In this document: in pieces, positions 47,265 to 56,605 of the stretch | How the letters are laid out: every line of letters begins with the position of its first letter | Position numbering within the stretch: position 1 is the stretch's first letter | Assembly: GCA_017308475.1 (NCBI GenBank) | Contig: JAFKEU010000006.1 | Coordinates: forward strand, 62,001-126,000 | DNA length: 64,000 bases | Direction: 5' to 3' | Origin: Alphaproteobacteria bacterium | GTDB taxonomy: Bacteria > Pseudomonadota > Alphaproteobacteria > Micropepsales > Micropepsaceae | Notes under the pieces: model-generated | The model's input: the letters and a program-made list of their open reading frames with translations, nothing else | Database searches by the model: none | What the model was told of the DNA's origin: nothing | Position numbers and translations under genes: made by a program

Positions 47265-49961
47265 ATGCCATCGCAAGTCGCAGACACCCGTCCAGACCCC
47301 GACGCGCTTCTCGAGGAAGCTAGCCGGGAGGGGCGTGGCAAGCTCAAGATCTTTCTGGGCGCAGCCCCCGGGGTCGGTAAGACGTATGAAATGCTCACCC
47401 AGGCTCGCCGCCGGCGGCTGGACGGCGTCGATGTCGTTGTTGCCGTGGTTGAAACCCACGGACGCATGGAAACCGAGGTCCTGACCAAGGGCTTTGAGAT
47501 CGTTCCAAAGAAGCGCTCGCTCTATAAGGGCCATGTCGTCGCCGAGATGGACCTGGACGCTGTGCTGCAGCGGCACCCCAAGCTGGCCCTGGTTGATGAA
47601 CTTGCCCACACCAATGCTGAAGGCAGCCGACATCCCAAGCGCTATCAGGATGTCGAGGAGTTGCTGGCAGCTGGCATCGATGTCTATTCTACCATCAATA
47701 TCCAGCACATCGACAGCTTGAACGATGTCGTCGCCCAGATAACCCGCATCCGGGTGCGCGAAACCATCCCTGATTCTGTCCTGGATGAAGCCGATGAGAT
47801 CGAGCTGGTTGATACCACGGCCGACGATCTTCTGGAGCGCCTGAAGGAAGGTAAGGTCTACGTCAAGGCACAAGCGGAAAGGGCACTCCAGCATTTCTTC
47901 CAGCCGGGCAACCTGGCGGCACTGCGAGAGCTTGCGCTGCGCAAGGCTGCGCAGCATGTCGACCGGGACGTGGTCGATTACATGCAGGCACACGCCATCG
48001 GCGGCCCGTGGGCAGCCGGCGAACATGTCCTGTGCTGCATCAATGAGCATCCCTCTTCGGCCGAACTGGTGCGTCGCGGGCGGCGCCTAGCCGACAATCT
48101 CAAGGCGCCCCTGACGGTCCTCTATATCGAGGGCCCCCGGCATCTCAGCCTGGGCGAGGTGGAAAAGGATCGCATCGCCGACACGATGCGGATCGCCGAG
48201 CGCCTGGGGGCCGAGACTGTCATGCAGCCCGGCCGGGACATCGCCGGGACGATTCTGGATTATGCGCGACGCAAAAACGTCACGCATATCCTGATCGGGA
48301 AGTCGGAACGGTCCCGCTGGTTCGAATTGCTGCACGGCTCGGTCGTTCGCGACCTGATGCGCGACAGCGGCGCCATTTCGGTTACCGCGGTCTTGGCGCG
48401 CGGCGACGCCGTTGCGCGAAAAACCGTGGCCACGGCCGACGCCCGGCCGGAGGGCGGCTGGCGTCGCTATGTATTCAGCAGCCTGGCGATCGCCATCACC
48501 ATCCTGGCCGGGATGGCTCTGCGCGCCGTATCGAACCAGGCGCTTGCCAGCATCGGCATGCTGTTCCTTGTGCCAGTGATGATAAGCGCGGTTTCGTTCG
48601 GGTTGCGGGCGGCGCTTTTCACGGCGTTCTTTAGTCTTCTGGCGTACAATTTTTTCTTCCTGCCGCCCCTTTATACCCTCACCATCGCTGACCCGAACAA
48701 CTGGCTGTCATTCAGCGTCTTGCTGTTCGTTGCGGTCTTCACCGGCAATCTCGCGGCCAGGGTTCGAGCGCAGGCGGACGTGGCCGCCCGCCGTGCCGGC
48801 ATCGCCGGCGAATTGTACAAGTTCACGGGAAAGATGGCCGGCCTTGCCCGCCTGGACGATATTCTTTGGGCGGCGTCATATCAGATTGCTTCCATGTTGA
48901 AGACCAATGTCGTGATCCTGCTGCCGAACAGAAAAACCCGGCAACTGGAGATTCGCGGAGCTTTCCCCCCCGACGATCAATTGACGGCGGATGATGTGGC
49001 CGCCGCGACTTGGTGCTGGGAGCGGAACCAGGCCGCTGGTCGCAATGCCGAGACGCTCCCTGGCGCCAGGCGACTTTTTCTGCCCATGCGAACAGGATCG
49101 GGGACCGTGGGCGTCATCGGCCTTCAACGTGAGGACGGCAGGGAACTCTTCACCCCGGAAGAACGCAGACTTCTTGATTCGTTGAATGACCAAACAGCGC
49201 TTGCGATAGAACGCGCCGAATTGGTTGAGAAGGTCGACGAAGCTCAGGTCATCGCGGAAGCCGACAAACTGCGCGTGGCGATGCTCACTTCCCTCAGCCA
49301 TGACTTGCGGACGCCCCTGGCATCCATCCTTGGCGCGGCAACAACGCTGCTGGCCAATATTGGCCTTTATAACGTCGAGCGAACGCGGGAGATGCTGGTT
49401 GTCGTCCGCGAGGAGGCCGAGCGGCTTGACCGTTTTGTGGGCAATCTTCTTGACATGTCGCGCCTGGAGGCGGGCGCATTAGGCTCCAAACCGCAAATGG
49501 TGGATGTTTCAGACACCGTCGCGGCCGCAACGGCCAGGATGGTGCGCCGCATTTCGGGCCACAAGCTGCGTGAAGAAATTCCCGATGATCTGCCGTTTGC
49601 CAGCGCAGACCCGTTGTTACTTGAACAGGCCCTGGTCAATCTCCTGGATAATGCAGTCAAATATTCCCCAACGGGTTCTGACATCACGGTAACGGCAAGA
49701 CCACAGGGTGACCGGATAATTCTAACCATCGCCGATGAAGGCCCCGGCATTCCGCTCTCGGAATTGCCGCACATTTTTGACAAGTTCTATCGCGTAAGAA
49801 AGGCCGATCACGGCGTTGCCGGTACGGGTCTGGGACTGTCTGTGGCGCGGGGATTTATCGAGGCCTTCGGTGGCACGCTGGCCGCTGGCAATCGAAGCGA
49901 CCGCACCGGCGCGATCTTTACCCTAACCATTCCAATCCACAAGGAGCAGAGCGTAGCATGA
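47265..49961 (+). CDS. kdpD: Osmosensitive K+-channel histidine kinase KdpD
   Basis: 898-residue sensor kinase. The N-terminal KdpD domain carries the Walker-like GAAPGVGKTYEML and the DELAHTNAEGSRHPKRYQDVEELL block; a universal-stress-like domain follows (around residues 245-370). Four membrane helices lie around residues 400-500, then a GAF-like segment, HisKA (SLSHDLRTPLASILGAATTLL) and HATPase (LLDNAVKYSPTG, GTGLGLSVARGFIEAFGG). It senses low K+ and phosphorylates KdpE. Its stop overlaps the kdpE ATG by four bases. Confidence 0.96.
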   Translation: MPSQVADTRPDPDALLEEASREGRGKLKIFLGAAPGVGKTYEMLTQARRRRLDGVDVVVAVVETHGRMETEVLTKGFEIVPKKRSLYKGHVVAEMDLDAVLQRHPKLALVDELAHTNAEGSRHPKRYQDVEELLAAGIDVYSTINIQHIDSLNDVVAQITRIRVRETIPDSVLDEADEIELVDTTADDLLERLKEGKVYVKAQAERALQHFFQPGNLAALRELALRKAAQHVDRDVVDYMQAHAIGGPWAAGEHVLCCINEHPSSAELVRRGRRLADNLKAPLTVLYIEGPRHLSLGEVEKDRIADTMRIAERLGAETVMQPGRDIAGTILDYARRKNVTHILIGKSERSRWFELLHGSVVRDLMRDSGAISVTAVLARGDAVARKTVATADARPEGGWRRYVFSSLAIAITILAGMALRAVSNQALASIGMLFLVPVMISAVSFGLRAALFTAFFSLLAYNFFFLPPLYTLTIADPNNWLSFSVLLFVAVFTGNLAARVRAQADVAARRAGIAGELYKFTGKMAGLARLDDILWAASYQIASMLKTNVVILLPNRKTRQLEIRGAFPPDDQLTADDVAAATWCWERNQAAGRNAETLPGARRLFLPMRTGSGTVGVIGLQREDGRELFTPEERRLLDSLNDQTALAIERAELVEKVDEAQVIAEADKLRVAMLTSLSHDLRTPLASILGAATTLLANIGLYNVERTREMLVVVREEAERLDRFVGNLLDMSRLEAGALGSKPQMVDVSDTVAAATARMVRRISGHKLREEIPDDLPFASADPLLLEQALVNLLDNAVKYSPTGSDITVTARPQGDRIILTIADEGPGIPLSELPHIFDKFYRVRKADHGVAGTGLGLSVARGFIEAFGGTLAAGNRSDRTGAIFTLTIPIHKEQSVA

Positions 49962-50686
49962 ACAAGCTTCCTCGCGTGCTGATTGTGGATGATGAGCCGC
50001 AAATCCGCCGTTTTTTGCGAACCAGCCTGCCCCCTCACGGTTACGAATGCATCGAGGCGGAAGATGCCGCCAGTGCCATGGTCGCCTATGGCAAGGACCG
50101 TCCTGACGTCATCATCCTGGATTTGGGACTTCCCGGTCGGGATGGATTCAGCGTTATCCAGGATATACGCAAGCTTGCTCTGACGCCCATCGTTGTGCTT
50201 TCCGCACGCGGGGATGTCGAGGGCAAGGTCAAGGCGCTTGAGTTGGGCGCGGATGATTATGTGACGAAGCCCTTCGACATGATCGAACTCCTCGCGCGGC
50301 TGCGGGCCGCACTGCGCCATGGGCTTCAGGCAGTGGGCGAAGCGCCTGTGTTCCGCAGTGGCCCGCTGACGGTGGATCTGGTCAGTCGTCGCGTGCTTTT
50401 GCGCGATACGGAGGTTCATCTATCACCGAAGGAGTATAATCTCTTGCGCTTTCTGGTTGGCCAGGTGGGACGGGTCGTCACCCATCACCAGATTCTCGAG
50501 GAGGTGTGGGGGCCCGCGAACGTCGAAGACGTGCAGTATTTGCGTGTCTTGATGCGCGCGCTGCGCAAAAAGATTGAACCGGAAAGTGAAATCCAGGTCC
50601 CGCAATTGATCGTTACCGAGTCCGGTGTTGGCTATCGACTGATGCTGCTTCCCCCAGAGGGGCGCGCAGGCGGCGCACCAGGTTAA
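49958..50686 (+). CDS. kdpE: Response regulator KdpE
   Basis: 242-residue OmpR-type regulator: receiver domain with VLIVDDEPQIRRFLR, phospho-acceptor Asp in DVIILDLGLPGRDGF, and DDYVTKPFDMIELLARLRA; a C-terminal winged helix with HLSPKEYNLLRFLVGQVGRVVTHHQILEEVWG and LRVLMRALRKKIE. It activates kdpFABC at low potassium. It overlaps kdpD by four bases. The AT-rich motifs at 42001, 42554 and 50729 are candidate binding sites. Confidence 0.95.
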   Translation: MNKLPRVLIVDDEPQIRRFLRTSLPPHGYECIEAEDAASAMVAYGKDRPDVIILDLGLPGRDGFSVIQDIRKLALTPIVVLSARGDVEGKVKALELGADDYVTKPFDMIELLARLRAALRHGLQAVGEAPVFRSGPLTVDLVSRRVLLRDTEVHLSPKEYNLLRFLVGQVGRVVTHHQILEEVWGPANVEDVQYLRVLMRALRKKIEPESEIQVPQLIVTESGVGYRLMLLPPEGRAGGAPG

Positions 50687-50728
50687 TTTGCTGATTGCAC
50701 GCGATTTTTATCTTTTGGGGCGACTATC

Positions 50729-50746
50729 CATATCGAATTTTTATGT
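50729..50746 (+). promoter_or_regulatory. AT-rich motif, copy 2 of a putative Kdp-regulon operator
   Basis: CATATCGAATTTTTATGT, 17 of 18 bases identical to the minus strand of 42001-42018. A further ATTTTTAT lies at 50704-50711. It sits 43 bases upstream of the small membrane-protein gene at 50789, downstream of kdpE. Confidence 0.5.
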
Positions 50747-50788
50747 CCGCCGGCGATACGACTAGGCGCCGCTTTGGACTCTTCTGCC

Positions 50789-51052
50789 ATGACGATCATG
50801 AGGTTGGGCGACGATCACAACAGACGCCTCCGTGCAGTCTCAAGGACGCAGCCACGGATTTCCTGTTCCCAAGATCGCGCCTCCGACGTATGGCCGGACA
50901 TTGCGACCGAACTAGGTGAAGCTGAGATCGGTAGGAGCGCCGAAAAGAATAGGCCTTCGATTGTCCTCTGGGGCGCGGTTCGTGCCATCGCCATCTCCGT
51001 TGGTCTGGTCATTTGCCTGATGGCCGTCCTTACGATTTCCGGCGTCCGCTAA
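50789..51052 (+). CDS. Small single-pass membrane protein downstream of kdpE
   Basis: 87-residue frame with a charged N-terminal part (MRLGDDHNRRLRAVSRTQ; ELGEAEIGRSAEKNRPS) and one C-terminal membrane helix (IVLWGAVRAIAISVGLVICLMAVLTISG). The head-plus-C-terminal-helix plan recalls the small proteins at 42124 and 42363 on the other side of kdp. ATG 50789 is assumed; an in-frame TTG lies at 50774. Coding status rests on the helix and the upstream AT-rich motif. No family recognised. Confidence 0.45.
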   Translation: MTIMRLGDDHNRRLRAVSRTQPRISCSQDRASDVWPDIATELGEAEIGRSAEKNRPSIVLWGAVRAIAISVGLVICLMAVLTISGVR

Positions 51053-51390
51053 TCATTGGGGCTGTCTACGCGAGGCGGCCGCGGTCCCGCGGCATCTATG
51101 GACTGTTCAGAACCAATGGCCCGGAAGGATTTGCTAGAGCAGTCTCCGTGGCGCCCGGGACGGATGGTGCAGCATGAGATTACCATCGGAGGCTAGCTCC
51201 TGTCCCGGTCATCGGAGTTGAAGAGGGCACGGCGAATGACAGCCGGGTAGGGGGCCGCCTGCGGGCCGCTTGCGTCTTGATCTCCTCTGGAAAGTCGCCC
51301 CGGAAAGGGCGCCGCGCGAACGGGAAATCGTCGGACGGGCCCCGGCTCGGCCCGCTTGCCAAAGCAACGTTGCGGGCATTAGATGTCGCA
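51053..51390. other. Intergenic region upstream of ECF sigma gene, no gene seen
   Basis: 338 bases without a supported gene. A tight GC dyad (GCCGCGG-tc-CCGCGGC, 51078-51093) lacks a T-run, so it is not a good terminator. The ECF promoter presumably lies here, but no clear -35/-10 pair is visible. Confidence 0.4.
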
Positions 51391-51996
51391 ATGTCGACGG
51401 TCTCTGATGAGAGGGCACTTTGGCTGGGGCGGTATGTTCTGCCGCACGAACAGCAGCTTCGGGCGTGGCTCCGCCGCCGCCGCTTGGGCGGGCTCGAGAC
51501 GGATGATGTCATCCAGGAGACTTATACTCGGCTGATGGCGATGGAGAACGTCGACCATGTGCATGATGCCAAGAGTTACACCTTCCAGGTCGCCGGTTCG
51601 GTGGTGATCGACCATCTTCGGCGCATGAAAGTGATACCCATCTTCTCGGTGCCGGAGCTCGACTATCTGGATGTGGTCAGCGAAGAACCGTCACCGGAAC
51701 GCCTGACCATCGACCGCGACGAACTGCACAGGCTGGCAGAGATGATCGCCTCCCTGCCGGGCAAGGTGCGGGACGTCTTTACCCTGCGCAGGGTCCACGG
51801 CCTATCCCAGCATGAGGTCGCCCAGCGCCTCGGGCTGTCGGAAAGTACAGTCGAAAAGCACATGGCCCGCGGCTTTTTAATCATGTTGGAGCGCTTCGGG
51901 CATGGCGGAAAGAGGCCCTTCCATCCGTCTAGTTCGGGATTGGGCAATGACAGGATCCTGAGATTCAATGGCCAGAAAAACCGCACAGCAGATTGA
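51391..51996 (+). CDS. FecI-like ECF RNA-polymerase sigma factor
   Basis: 201-residue ECF sigma factor. Region 2 is seen in LEDDVIQE-like LETDDVIQETYTRLMAMENVDHVHDAKSYTFQVAGSVVIDHLRR, region 4 in LPGKVRDVFTLRRVHGLSQHEVAQRLGLSESTVEKHMARGFLIML. It belongs to the FecI-like group that acts with a FecR anti-sigma and a TonB receptor in cell-surface signalling. ATG 51391 places the family start correctly; a longer frame from 51277 adds an unconserved basic stretch. The next gene (FecR) overlaps its end by 29 bases. Confidence 0.9.
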   Translation: MSTVSDERALWLGRYVLPHEQQLRAWLRRRRLGGLETDDVIQETYTRLMAMENVDHVHDAKSYTFQVAGSVVIDHLRRMKVIPIFSVPELDYLDVVSEEPSPERLTIDRDELHRLAEMIASLPGKVRDVFTLRRVHGLSQHEVAQRLGLSESTVEKHMARGFLIMLERFGHGGKRPFHPSSSGLGNDRILRFNGQKNRTAD

Positions 51997-52936
51997 CGCC
52001 GAGGCGGCCGGATGGGCCGCCCGGGTCGATCGCGGGCCGTTGGAGCGCGGCGATGAAGAGAAATTCCACGCCTGGCTGGGCGAAGATGTGCGCTGCGTGG
52101 GCGCATACGGGCGTATGCGGGCGCTTTCACTTGCCAGCGAGAGGGCGCGGGCGCTGGGACCGGATTTCGATCCGGCCGCGTTCAAGTCTAGGCCGCTATT
52201 GGCCCGCCGCACTGTGCTGCGGGCAGGCGGGGCGCTTGCCGCATCCACTCTGGTGGCGGTGGCGGGCACCTGGCAGGTCCTGCGCCATCGCGGCCGCTTC
52301 TCCACTGGAAAGGGCGAGACAAAGAGCGTCACGCTGAAGGATGGCTCGACCGTCACGCTGAACACGTCGTCGGAAATCAGGGTCAGCTATTCCGATGTGC
52401 GGCGTTCGGTCGAACTCGTCGGCGGCGAGGCCCTGTTTGACGTCGCCAGGAACAAGCTCCTACCCTTTTTCGTGACCGCGGGCGACACCAGCGTCAGGGT
52501 CGTTGGGACCAGTTTCACCGTGCGCCGCCTGGATCGGGCGCCGGTGCAGGTTCTTGTGCGAGAGGGCATCGTGGAAGTGTTCAAGCCTGAAACCGGCACA
52601 ATCCCGGTCCGCGTCACCGCCAACACCATGGCGGTGGCGCCGGTCAGCGAAAATGCCGCCATCACCGCCATGCCCCTGCCGGTGGCCCAGGTGCATCGCC
52701 AGCTCGCCTGGCAGAATGGCCAGATCGCGTTCGAGGGCGAGACCCTTGCCCAGGCCGCCCAGGAGTTCTCCCGCTACAGCGACACCAGGATCGTCATAGA
52801 CAGTCCGGCGCTGGCGAAGGAGGAGATCGCAGGCCTGTTCAAGGCCACAGATCCGGTAGGCTTCGCCAAGACCGTCGCCATAAGCCTTAACGCCCGCGTC
52901 CAGGTCGAGGGAGGTGACGTACGGCTTACAAGGTGA
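51968..52936 (+). CDS. FecR-family anti-sigma / signal transducer
   Basis: 322-residue FecR-like protein: N-terminal cytoplasmic anti-sigma segment (IDAEAAGWAARVDRG, then FHAWLGEDVRCVGAYGRMRAL), one membrane segment at about residues 80-97 (RAGGALAASTLVAVAGTW) and a periplasmic FecR domain (SVTLKDGSTVTLNTSSEIRV, VELVGGEALFDVA) with a C-terminal secretin/TonB-short-like part (IAFEGETLAQAAQEFSRYS). It passes the signal from the receptor plugs to the sigma factor encoded just upstream. Confidence 0.9.
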   Translation: MARKTAQQIDAEAAGWAARVDRGPLERGDEEKFHAWLGEDVRCVGAYGRMRALSLASERARALGPDFDPAAFKSRPLLARRTVLRAGGALAASTLVAVAGTWQVLRHRGRFSTGKGETKSVTLKDGSTVTLNTSSEIRVSYSDVRRSVELVGGEALFDVARNKLLPFFVTAGDTSVRVVGTSFTVRRLDRAPVQVLVREGIVEVFKPETGTIPVRVTANTMAVAPVSENAAITAMPLPVAQVHRQLAWQNGQIAFEGETLAQAAQEFSRYSDTRIVIDSPALAKEEIAGLFKATDPVGFAKTVAISLNARVQVEGGDVRLTR

Positions 52937-53053
52937 GCGTTGTAAAGCATAAAGGTTAGGGCGGCGCGCGAAAGGGAACGGATTCCCTGGCGCACCCGGC
53001 TTCGATACGTTTCCGGACGAAGAGGCTGATCCAACAAGGCCTCAAGGGGGGCA

Positions 53054-56000
53054 ATGGCTTCAAAGCGCAAGTACTGGCTTGCCTGTTTCGCCGCAATCTG
53101 CGCGCCGCCTGTCCTTCCCGCCGCAGCAGAGCCGCGCACCATAGACATCCCCTCAGAGGAAGCGGCCAGGTCCATCCCCGAATTCGCGCGCCAGGAAAAT
53201 ATTCAGATCGTGGCGCCTGTCAGCCAGTTGCACGGCATCAACACGCCGGCCGTGTCCGGCACCATGGAAATGGACGATGCCCTGAAGGCCTTGCTGGTGG
53301 GCACAGGCCTGGAAGTCGCCAGCAACGATGGCGCTACCATTGTCCTGCGCCGCACCGTCCTAGCCGCGCCCGTTATCGAGGATATCGGCTGGATCGACAC
53401 GGGGCCAGCGCCGTCGGAATCCATTGTTGTCACCGGTTCGCGCGTGATCTCGGACGCCAGCAATTCGCCGGCGCCGGTGACAATGATCTCGGCGGACCAG
53501 TTGCGCGACACCACGCCGACGAACCTGCCCGACGGTCTGAACAAGCTGCCGATTTTCCAAGGTTCGCAGAGTATCGGACGCCCGGGCGATGGCAGTCAGA
53601 ACTATGCCAGTAATTCACTGAACCTGCGCAATTTCGGCACCCAGCGCACACTGGTCCTGCTGGACGGCCACCGCGCCGCGCCGTCCAACTCCAACGGCAC
53701 GGTGGATGTAGACACCCTGCCGCAGATGCTGATTTCGCGGGTGGACATCGTCACCGGCGGCGCCTCCGCCGTCTATGGCTCTGACGCGGTGACCGGGGTG
53801 GTGAACTTTGTTCTCGACAAAAAGTTCGATGGCCTCAAGATCGACGGCAATACCGGCATCTCCACCTATGCTGACGGGATGAGCTATAATTTGGGCGTGG
53901 CGGCAGGCACAGACCTGTTCGGCAGCCGCGGCCATTTTGAAACTTCGCTGGAATATCGGTACCGCGATCCCGTCAATCAGTCCGCCAGGCCCTATGGGCC
54001 TCCGTCCACCTACTGGGCGGAAGTGGGCACCGGCACTGCTGCCAATCCCTATAATGCGATCCCCAATGGCCACAGGCCCAATTCCAGTTTCGGCGGGGTT
54101 GTCCAGGCCTGCAATCCCGCCTGTTCGGCGGCAGCAGGCACGCAGTTTGCGACGGATGGCGTATTGAGCCCCTTCGATCTTGGCAGAACCGGTGGAACAG
54201 ACGCCGACGGCAATCGCACGGCCGGTACCAGCAATCTGAACTCGGGCGGCGGCGGCGCCTATAACCCCTATGGCCAAGTGTTCAGCGCCTATCGCCAGGC
54301 CACGCTGTTCAGCCGCTTCAGCTATGACGTGACCGATAATGCCACGTTCTATGTCGAGGGCCAGGCCGCTGAGGCCTACAGCTTTGGCTGGTACTTCCCG
54401 CAGAAAATACAACCGGGCGCCGGCCAGGCTGATCTGTTCTACAAGAACAATGCCTTTCTATCGGCGGCGGTACAGGCGCAACTGGGCAATGACGGCACCA
54501 ATCCCCTCCAGAACGCCGCCGACAGTCCGGCAGTACAGCCTTCCAACACCTTTCAGTTCGGCAAATTCCTGGTCGGTCTGGGCCAGCCGGAGATAAACGC
54601 CACGGGTACCGCCAATCGCGTGCTCAGCGTCCATGCCGGAATCGACGGCGCCATCCTGGATGGCCGTTTCAACTGGGGGATTTTCTATACTCACGCAGAA
54701 AACCGCCAGGCGGTCGATCTGATCAACAACCAGAATCTTCAGCACGCCTATGCGGCAGAGGATGCGGTGCGGACGTCCAGCGGCAACGTGGCCTGTTATG
54801 CGGCGACCCAGGCAGCGACGGCGGCGCAATATGCCGATTGCGTGCCGATCAATCCCTTCGGTCCCAATGCCGTGACCTGGGACGCTTTCAATTACATGTT
54901 CCAGACGACGAAGTTCAATGAGACCAATGTCCTGAATGACATGGGCGGCAGCATCGCGGGTAAGGTATCGGATAACTGGGCGGGGCCCATCACCGCAGCC
55001 TTGTCGGCTGAAATGCGTTTCGCCGACTATGACATCGGCACCAATGTACCGAGCAGCACGGCGGTGGACTGCACGGGCCTGCGTCTCTGCAACGCGTCTC
55101 TGCCGCTTTTTTCCCAAACGGTGCCGCAGTCGGTCCATGCCAGCAACAATGTGTGGGAGGTGGCGCTGGAAACCGAAGTGCCGGTGATCAGGAACATCCC
55201 GCTGGTTCGGTCTTTCGACCTCAATCTGGCGGGCCGTTACACCGACTATTCGACCTCGGGCTCGGTCCAGACATGGAAGGTCGGCTTTAACTGGAATATC
55301 ACCGACAGTCTGCGATTCCGCGGCACCACGTCGATTGACATCCGTGCGCCCACACTGAACGACCTGTTCCAGCCGGCGACGATACTCGAAAACGTCTTTA
55401 CCGATCTCCATACTGTCTTGCCGGATTGGAGCCACTACGCCGGCACGACCGCCTATAGCAGCCAGGGCAATCCCAATCTGATGCCGGAAGTCGCGCGCAC
55501 CTATACGGTGGGCGCGGTGTGGACTCCGGACGAGGTGCCGGGGCTCACCATGTCGCTGGACTATTACCGAATCCATATGGCCAACGCGATCGGGCAGATT
55601 GCCCCCAGCACAACGATCCAGACACTGTGCGAGGATTCGGCCGGCACCTCGATTTATTGCGCGAACTATCAGCGTCCCTTTCCATTCAGCGACCGCAGCG
55701 CTGCGAATTTCGCGACCGAGCTCATCACCTTCAACCTCAACACCGCTTCTGTCGATAGCGCGGGCTGGGACTTCGAGACCAACTATGGCTGGCAGATGTC
55801 GGACCTGGTGGACGGCTGGTCTGGTTCCTGGAAGGGACGGGTGCTGGCGACCTATCAGCCGGTCATCCAGAAATCAGTGTTGTTCCCGGGTGCGCCTTGG
55901 ACGCGCATACCTGATTCGAGTACCCGAATTACCGCTTTCCTGAACTATGCCCTGAACGGTTGGAGCGTGGGTCTTGAAGATAGCTGGATTTCGGGCTTCA

Positions 56001-56278
56001 GCCGGGTGGCAGGTCCCGTCACGCCGACCATCAACAACTGGGTCAATCCCCATGTGAACTCCTGGAACCAGGTGGATTTGAACATCTCCCGCAACTTCGA
56101 GATGGGCGCTACCCGCGTGACGAGCTATTTCGTGATCCAGAACCTGTTCAACGCCCAGCCCGCTTATGTTCCCAACGGGACCATCGGCCAGTGGTATCCG
56201 GTATACAGCAACGGCTACAGCGTCCAAAGCCCGATGGGGCGCTACTTCACGATCGGCATTCGCACCAATCTGTTATGA
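53054..56278 (+). CDS. TonB-dependent transducer receptor with N-terminal STN domain
   Basis: 1074-residue receptor. Signal peptide (residues 1-25, cut near AAAEP), then an STN signalling domain (about 27-100: TIDIPSEEAARSIPEFARQE, IQIVAPVSQLHGINTPAVSG), the TonB box region ESIVVTGSRV, a plug and a very large barrel with MSLDYYRIHMANAIGQ near the end and a terminal strand GRYFTIGIRTNLL. The STN domain plus FecIR upstream makes it the signalling member. The body is highly similar to the following receptor. Ribosome site AAGGGGGG precedes ATG 53054. Confidence 0.93.
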   Translation: MASKRKYWLACFAAICAPPVLPAAAEPRTIDIPSEEAARSIPEFARQENIQIVAPVSQLHGINTPAVSGTMEMDDALKALLVGTGLEVASNDGATIVLRRTVLAAPVIEDIGWIDTGPAPSESIVVTGSRVISDASNSPAPVTMISADQLRDTTPTNLPDGLNKLPIFQGSQSIGRPGDGSQNYASNSLNLRNFGTQRTLVLLDGHRAAPSNSNGTVDVDTLPQMLISRVDIVTGGASAVYGSDAVTGVVNFVLDKKFDGLKIDGNTGISTYADGMSYNLGVAAGTDLFGSRGHFETSLEYRYRDPVNQSARPYGPPSTYWAEVGTGTAANPYNAIPNGHRPNSSFGGVVQACNPACSAAAGTQFATDGVLSPFDLGRTGGTDADGNRTAGTSNLNSGGGGAYNPYGQVFSAYRQATLFSRFSYDVTDNATFYVEGQAAEAYSFGWYFPQKIQPGAGQADLFYKNNAFLSAAVQAQLGNDGTNPLQNAADSPAVQPSNTFQFGKFLVGLGQPEINATGTANRVLSVHAGIDGAILDGRFNWGIFYTHAENRQAVDLINNQNLQHAYAAEDAVRTSSGNVACYAATQAATAAQYADCVPINPFGPNAVTWDAFNYMFQTTKFNETNVLNDMGGSIAGKVSDNWAGPITAALSAEMRFADYDIGTNVPSSTAVDCTGLRLCNASLPLFSQTVPQSVHASNNVWEVALETEVPVIRNIPLVRSFDLNLAGRYTDYSTSGSVQTWKVGFNWNITDSLRFRGTTSIDIRAPTLNDLFQPATILENVFTDLHTVLPDWSHYAGTTAYSSQGNPNLMPEVARTYTVGAVWTPDEVPGLTMSLDYYRIHMANAIGQIAPSTTIQTLCEDSAGTSIYCANYQRPFPFSDRSAANFATELITFNLNTASVDSAGWDFETNYGWQMSDLVDGWSGSWKGRVLATYQPVIQKSVLFPGAPWTRIPDSSTRITAFLNYALNGWSVGLEDSWISGFSRVAGPVTPTINNWVNPHVNSWNQVDLNISRNFEMGATRVTSYFVIQNLFNAQPAYVPNGTIGQWYPVYSNGYSVQSPMGRYFTIGIRTNLL

Positions 56279-56605
56279 CCCTGGCCGGCGCCTCGCTCCC
56301 AGGGCGCCAGCCACAATTTTCGCTGCGTGCCGGCGAATTTACAGACGGGGCGGCCGGGGCAATCCAACTCCGTCGCGACGGACGATGCCGGCCATTATCT
56401 CGATGATCTGTCCTTCGATGTATCGGCTAACCTCCAGGCCGCTTCAGATGGAATCGCCGCGACTGCCCGCAGCGAACCATGCCGGAAGCAGCGAAACCGA
56501 TGCCAAAAAAGTATCGCCGGCCATGGCGGATTTGTGACCCCAGCCGCGTCTAGGTCGCGAAGGGCCTCCCCAGATGAGGCTCGTGACTTGTTGAAGGGGG
56601 AAATC
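56279..56605 (+). other. Spacer between duplicated receptors with decayed terminator
   Basis: 327 bases. Just after the stop, TGGCCGGCGCC (56282-56292) can pair with GGCGCCAGCCA (56303-56313) with one mismatch, followed only by ATTTTCG. It is the counterpart of the strong terminator after the second receptor (59591-59631), so the duplicated unit included the 3' hairpin and this copy lost its T-run. The remaining bases show no supported gene; the second receptor's ribosome site GAAGGGGG is at the end. Confidence 0.5.

Noticed and set aside
51078..51093. GC-rich dyad as a terminator of the small gene at 50789
   Set aside because: Loop of two bases and no T-run; not a convincing intrinsic terminator.
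56327..56605. In-frame upstream extension of the second receptor that might encode an STN remnant
   Set aside because: No signal peptide at its start and only a vague resemblance; the signal peptide and ribosome site at 56606 are far better.
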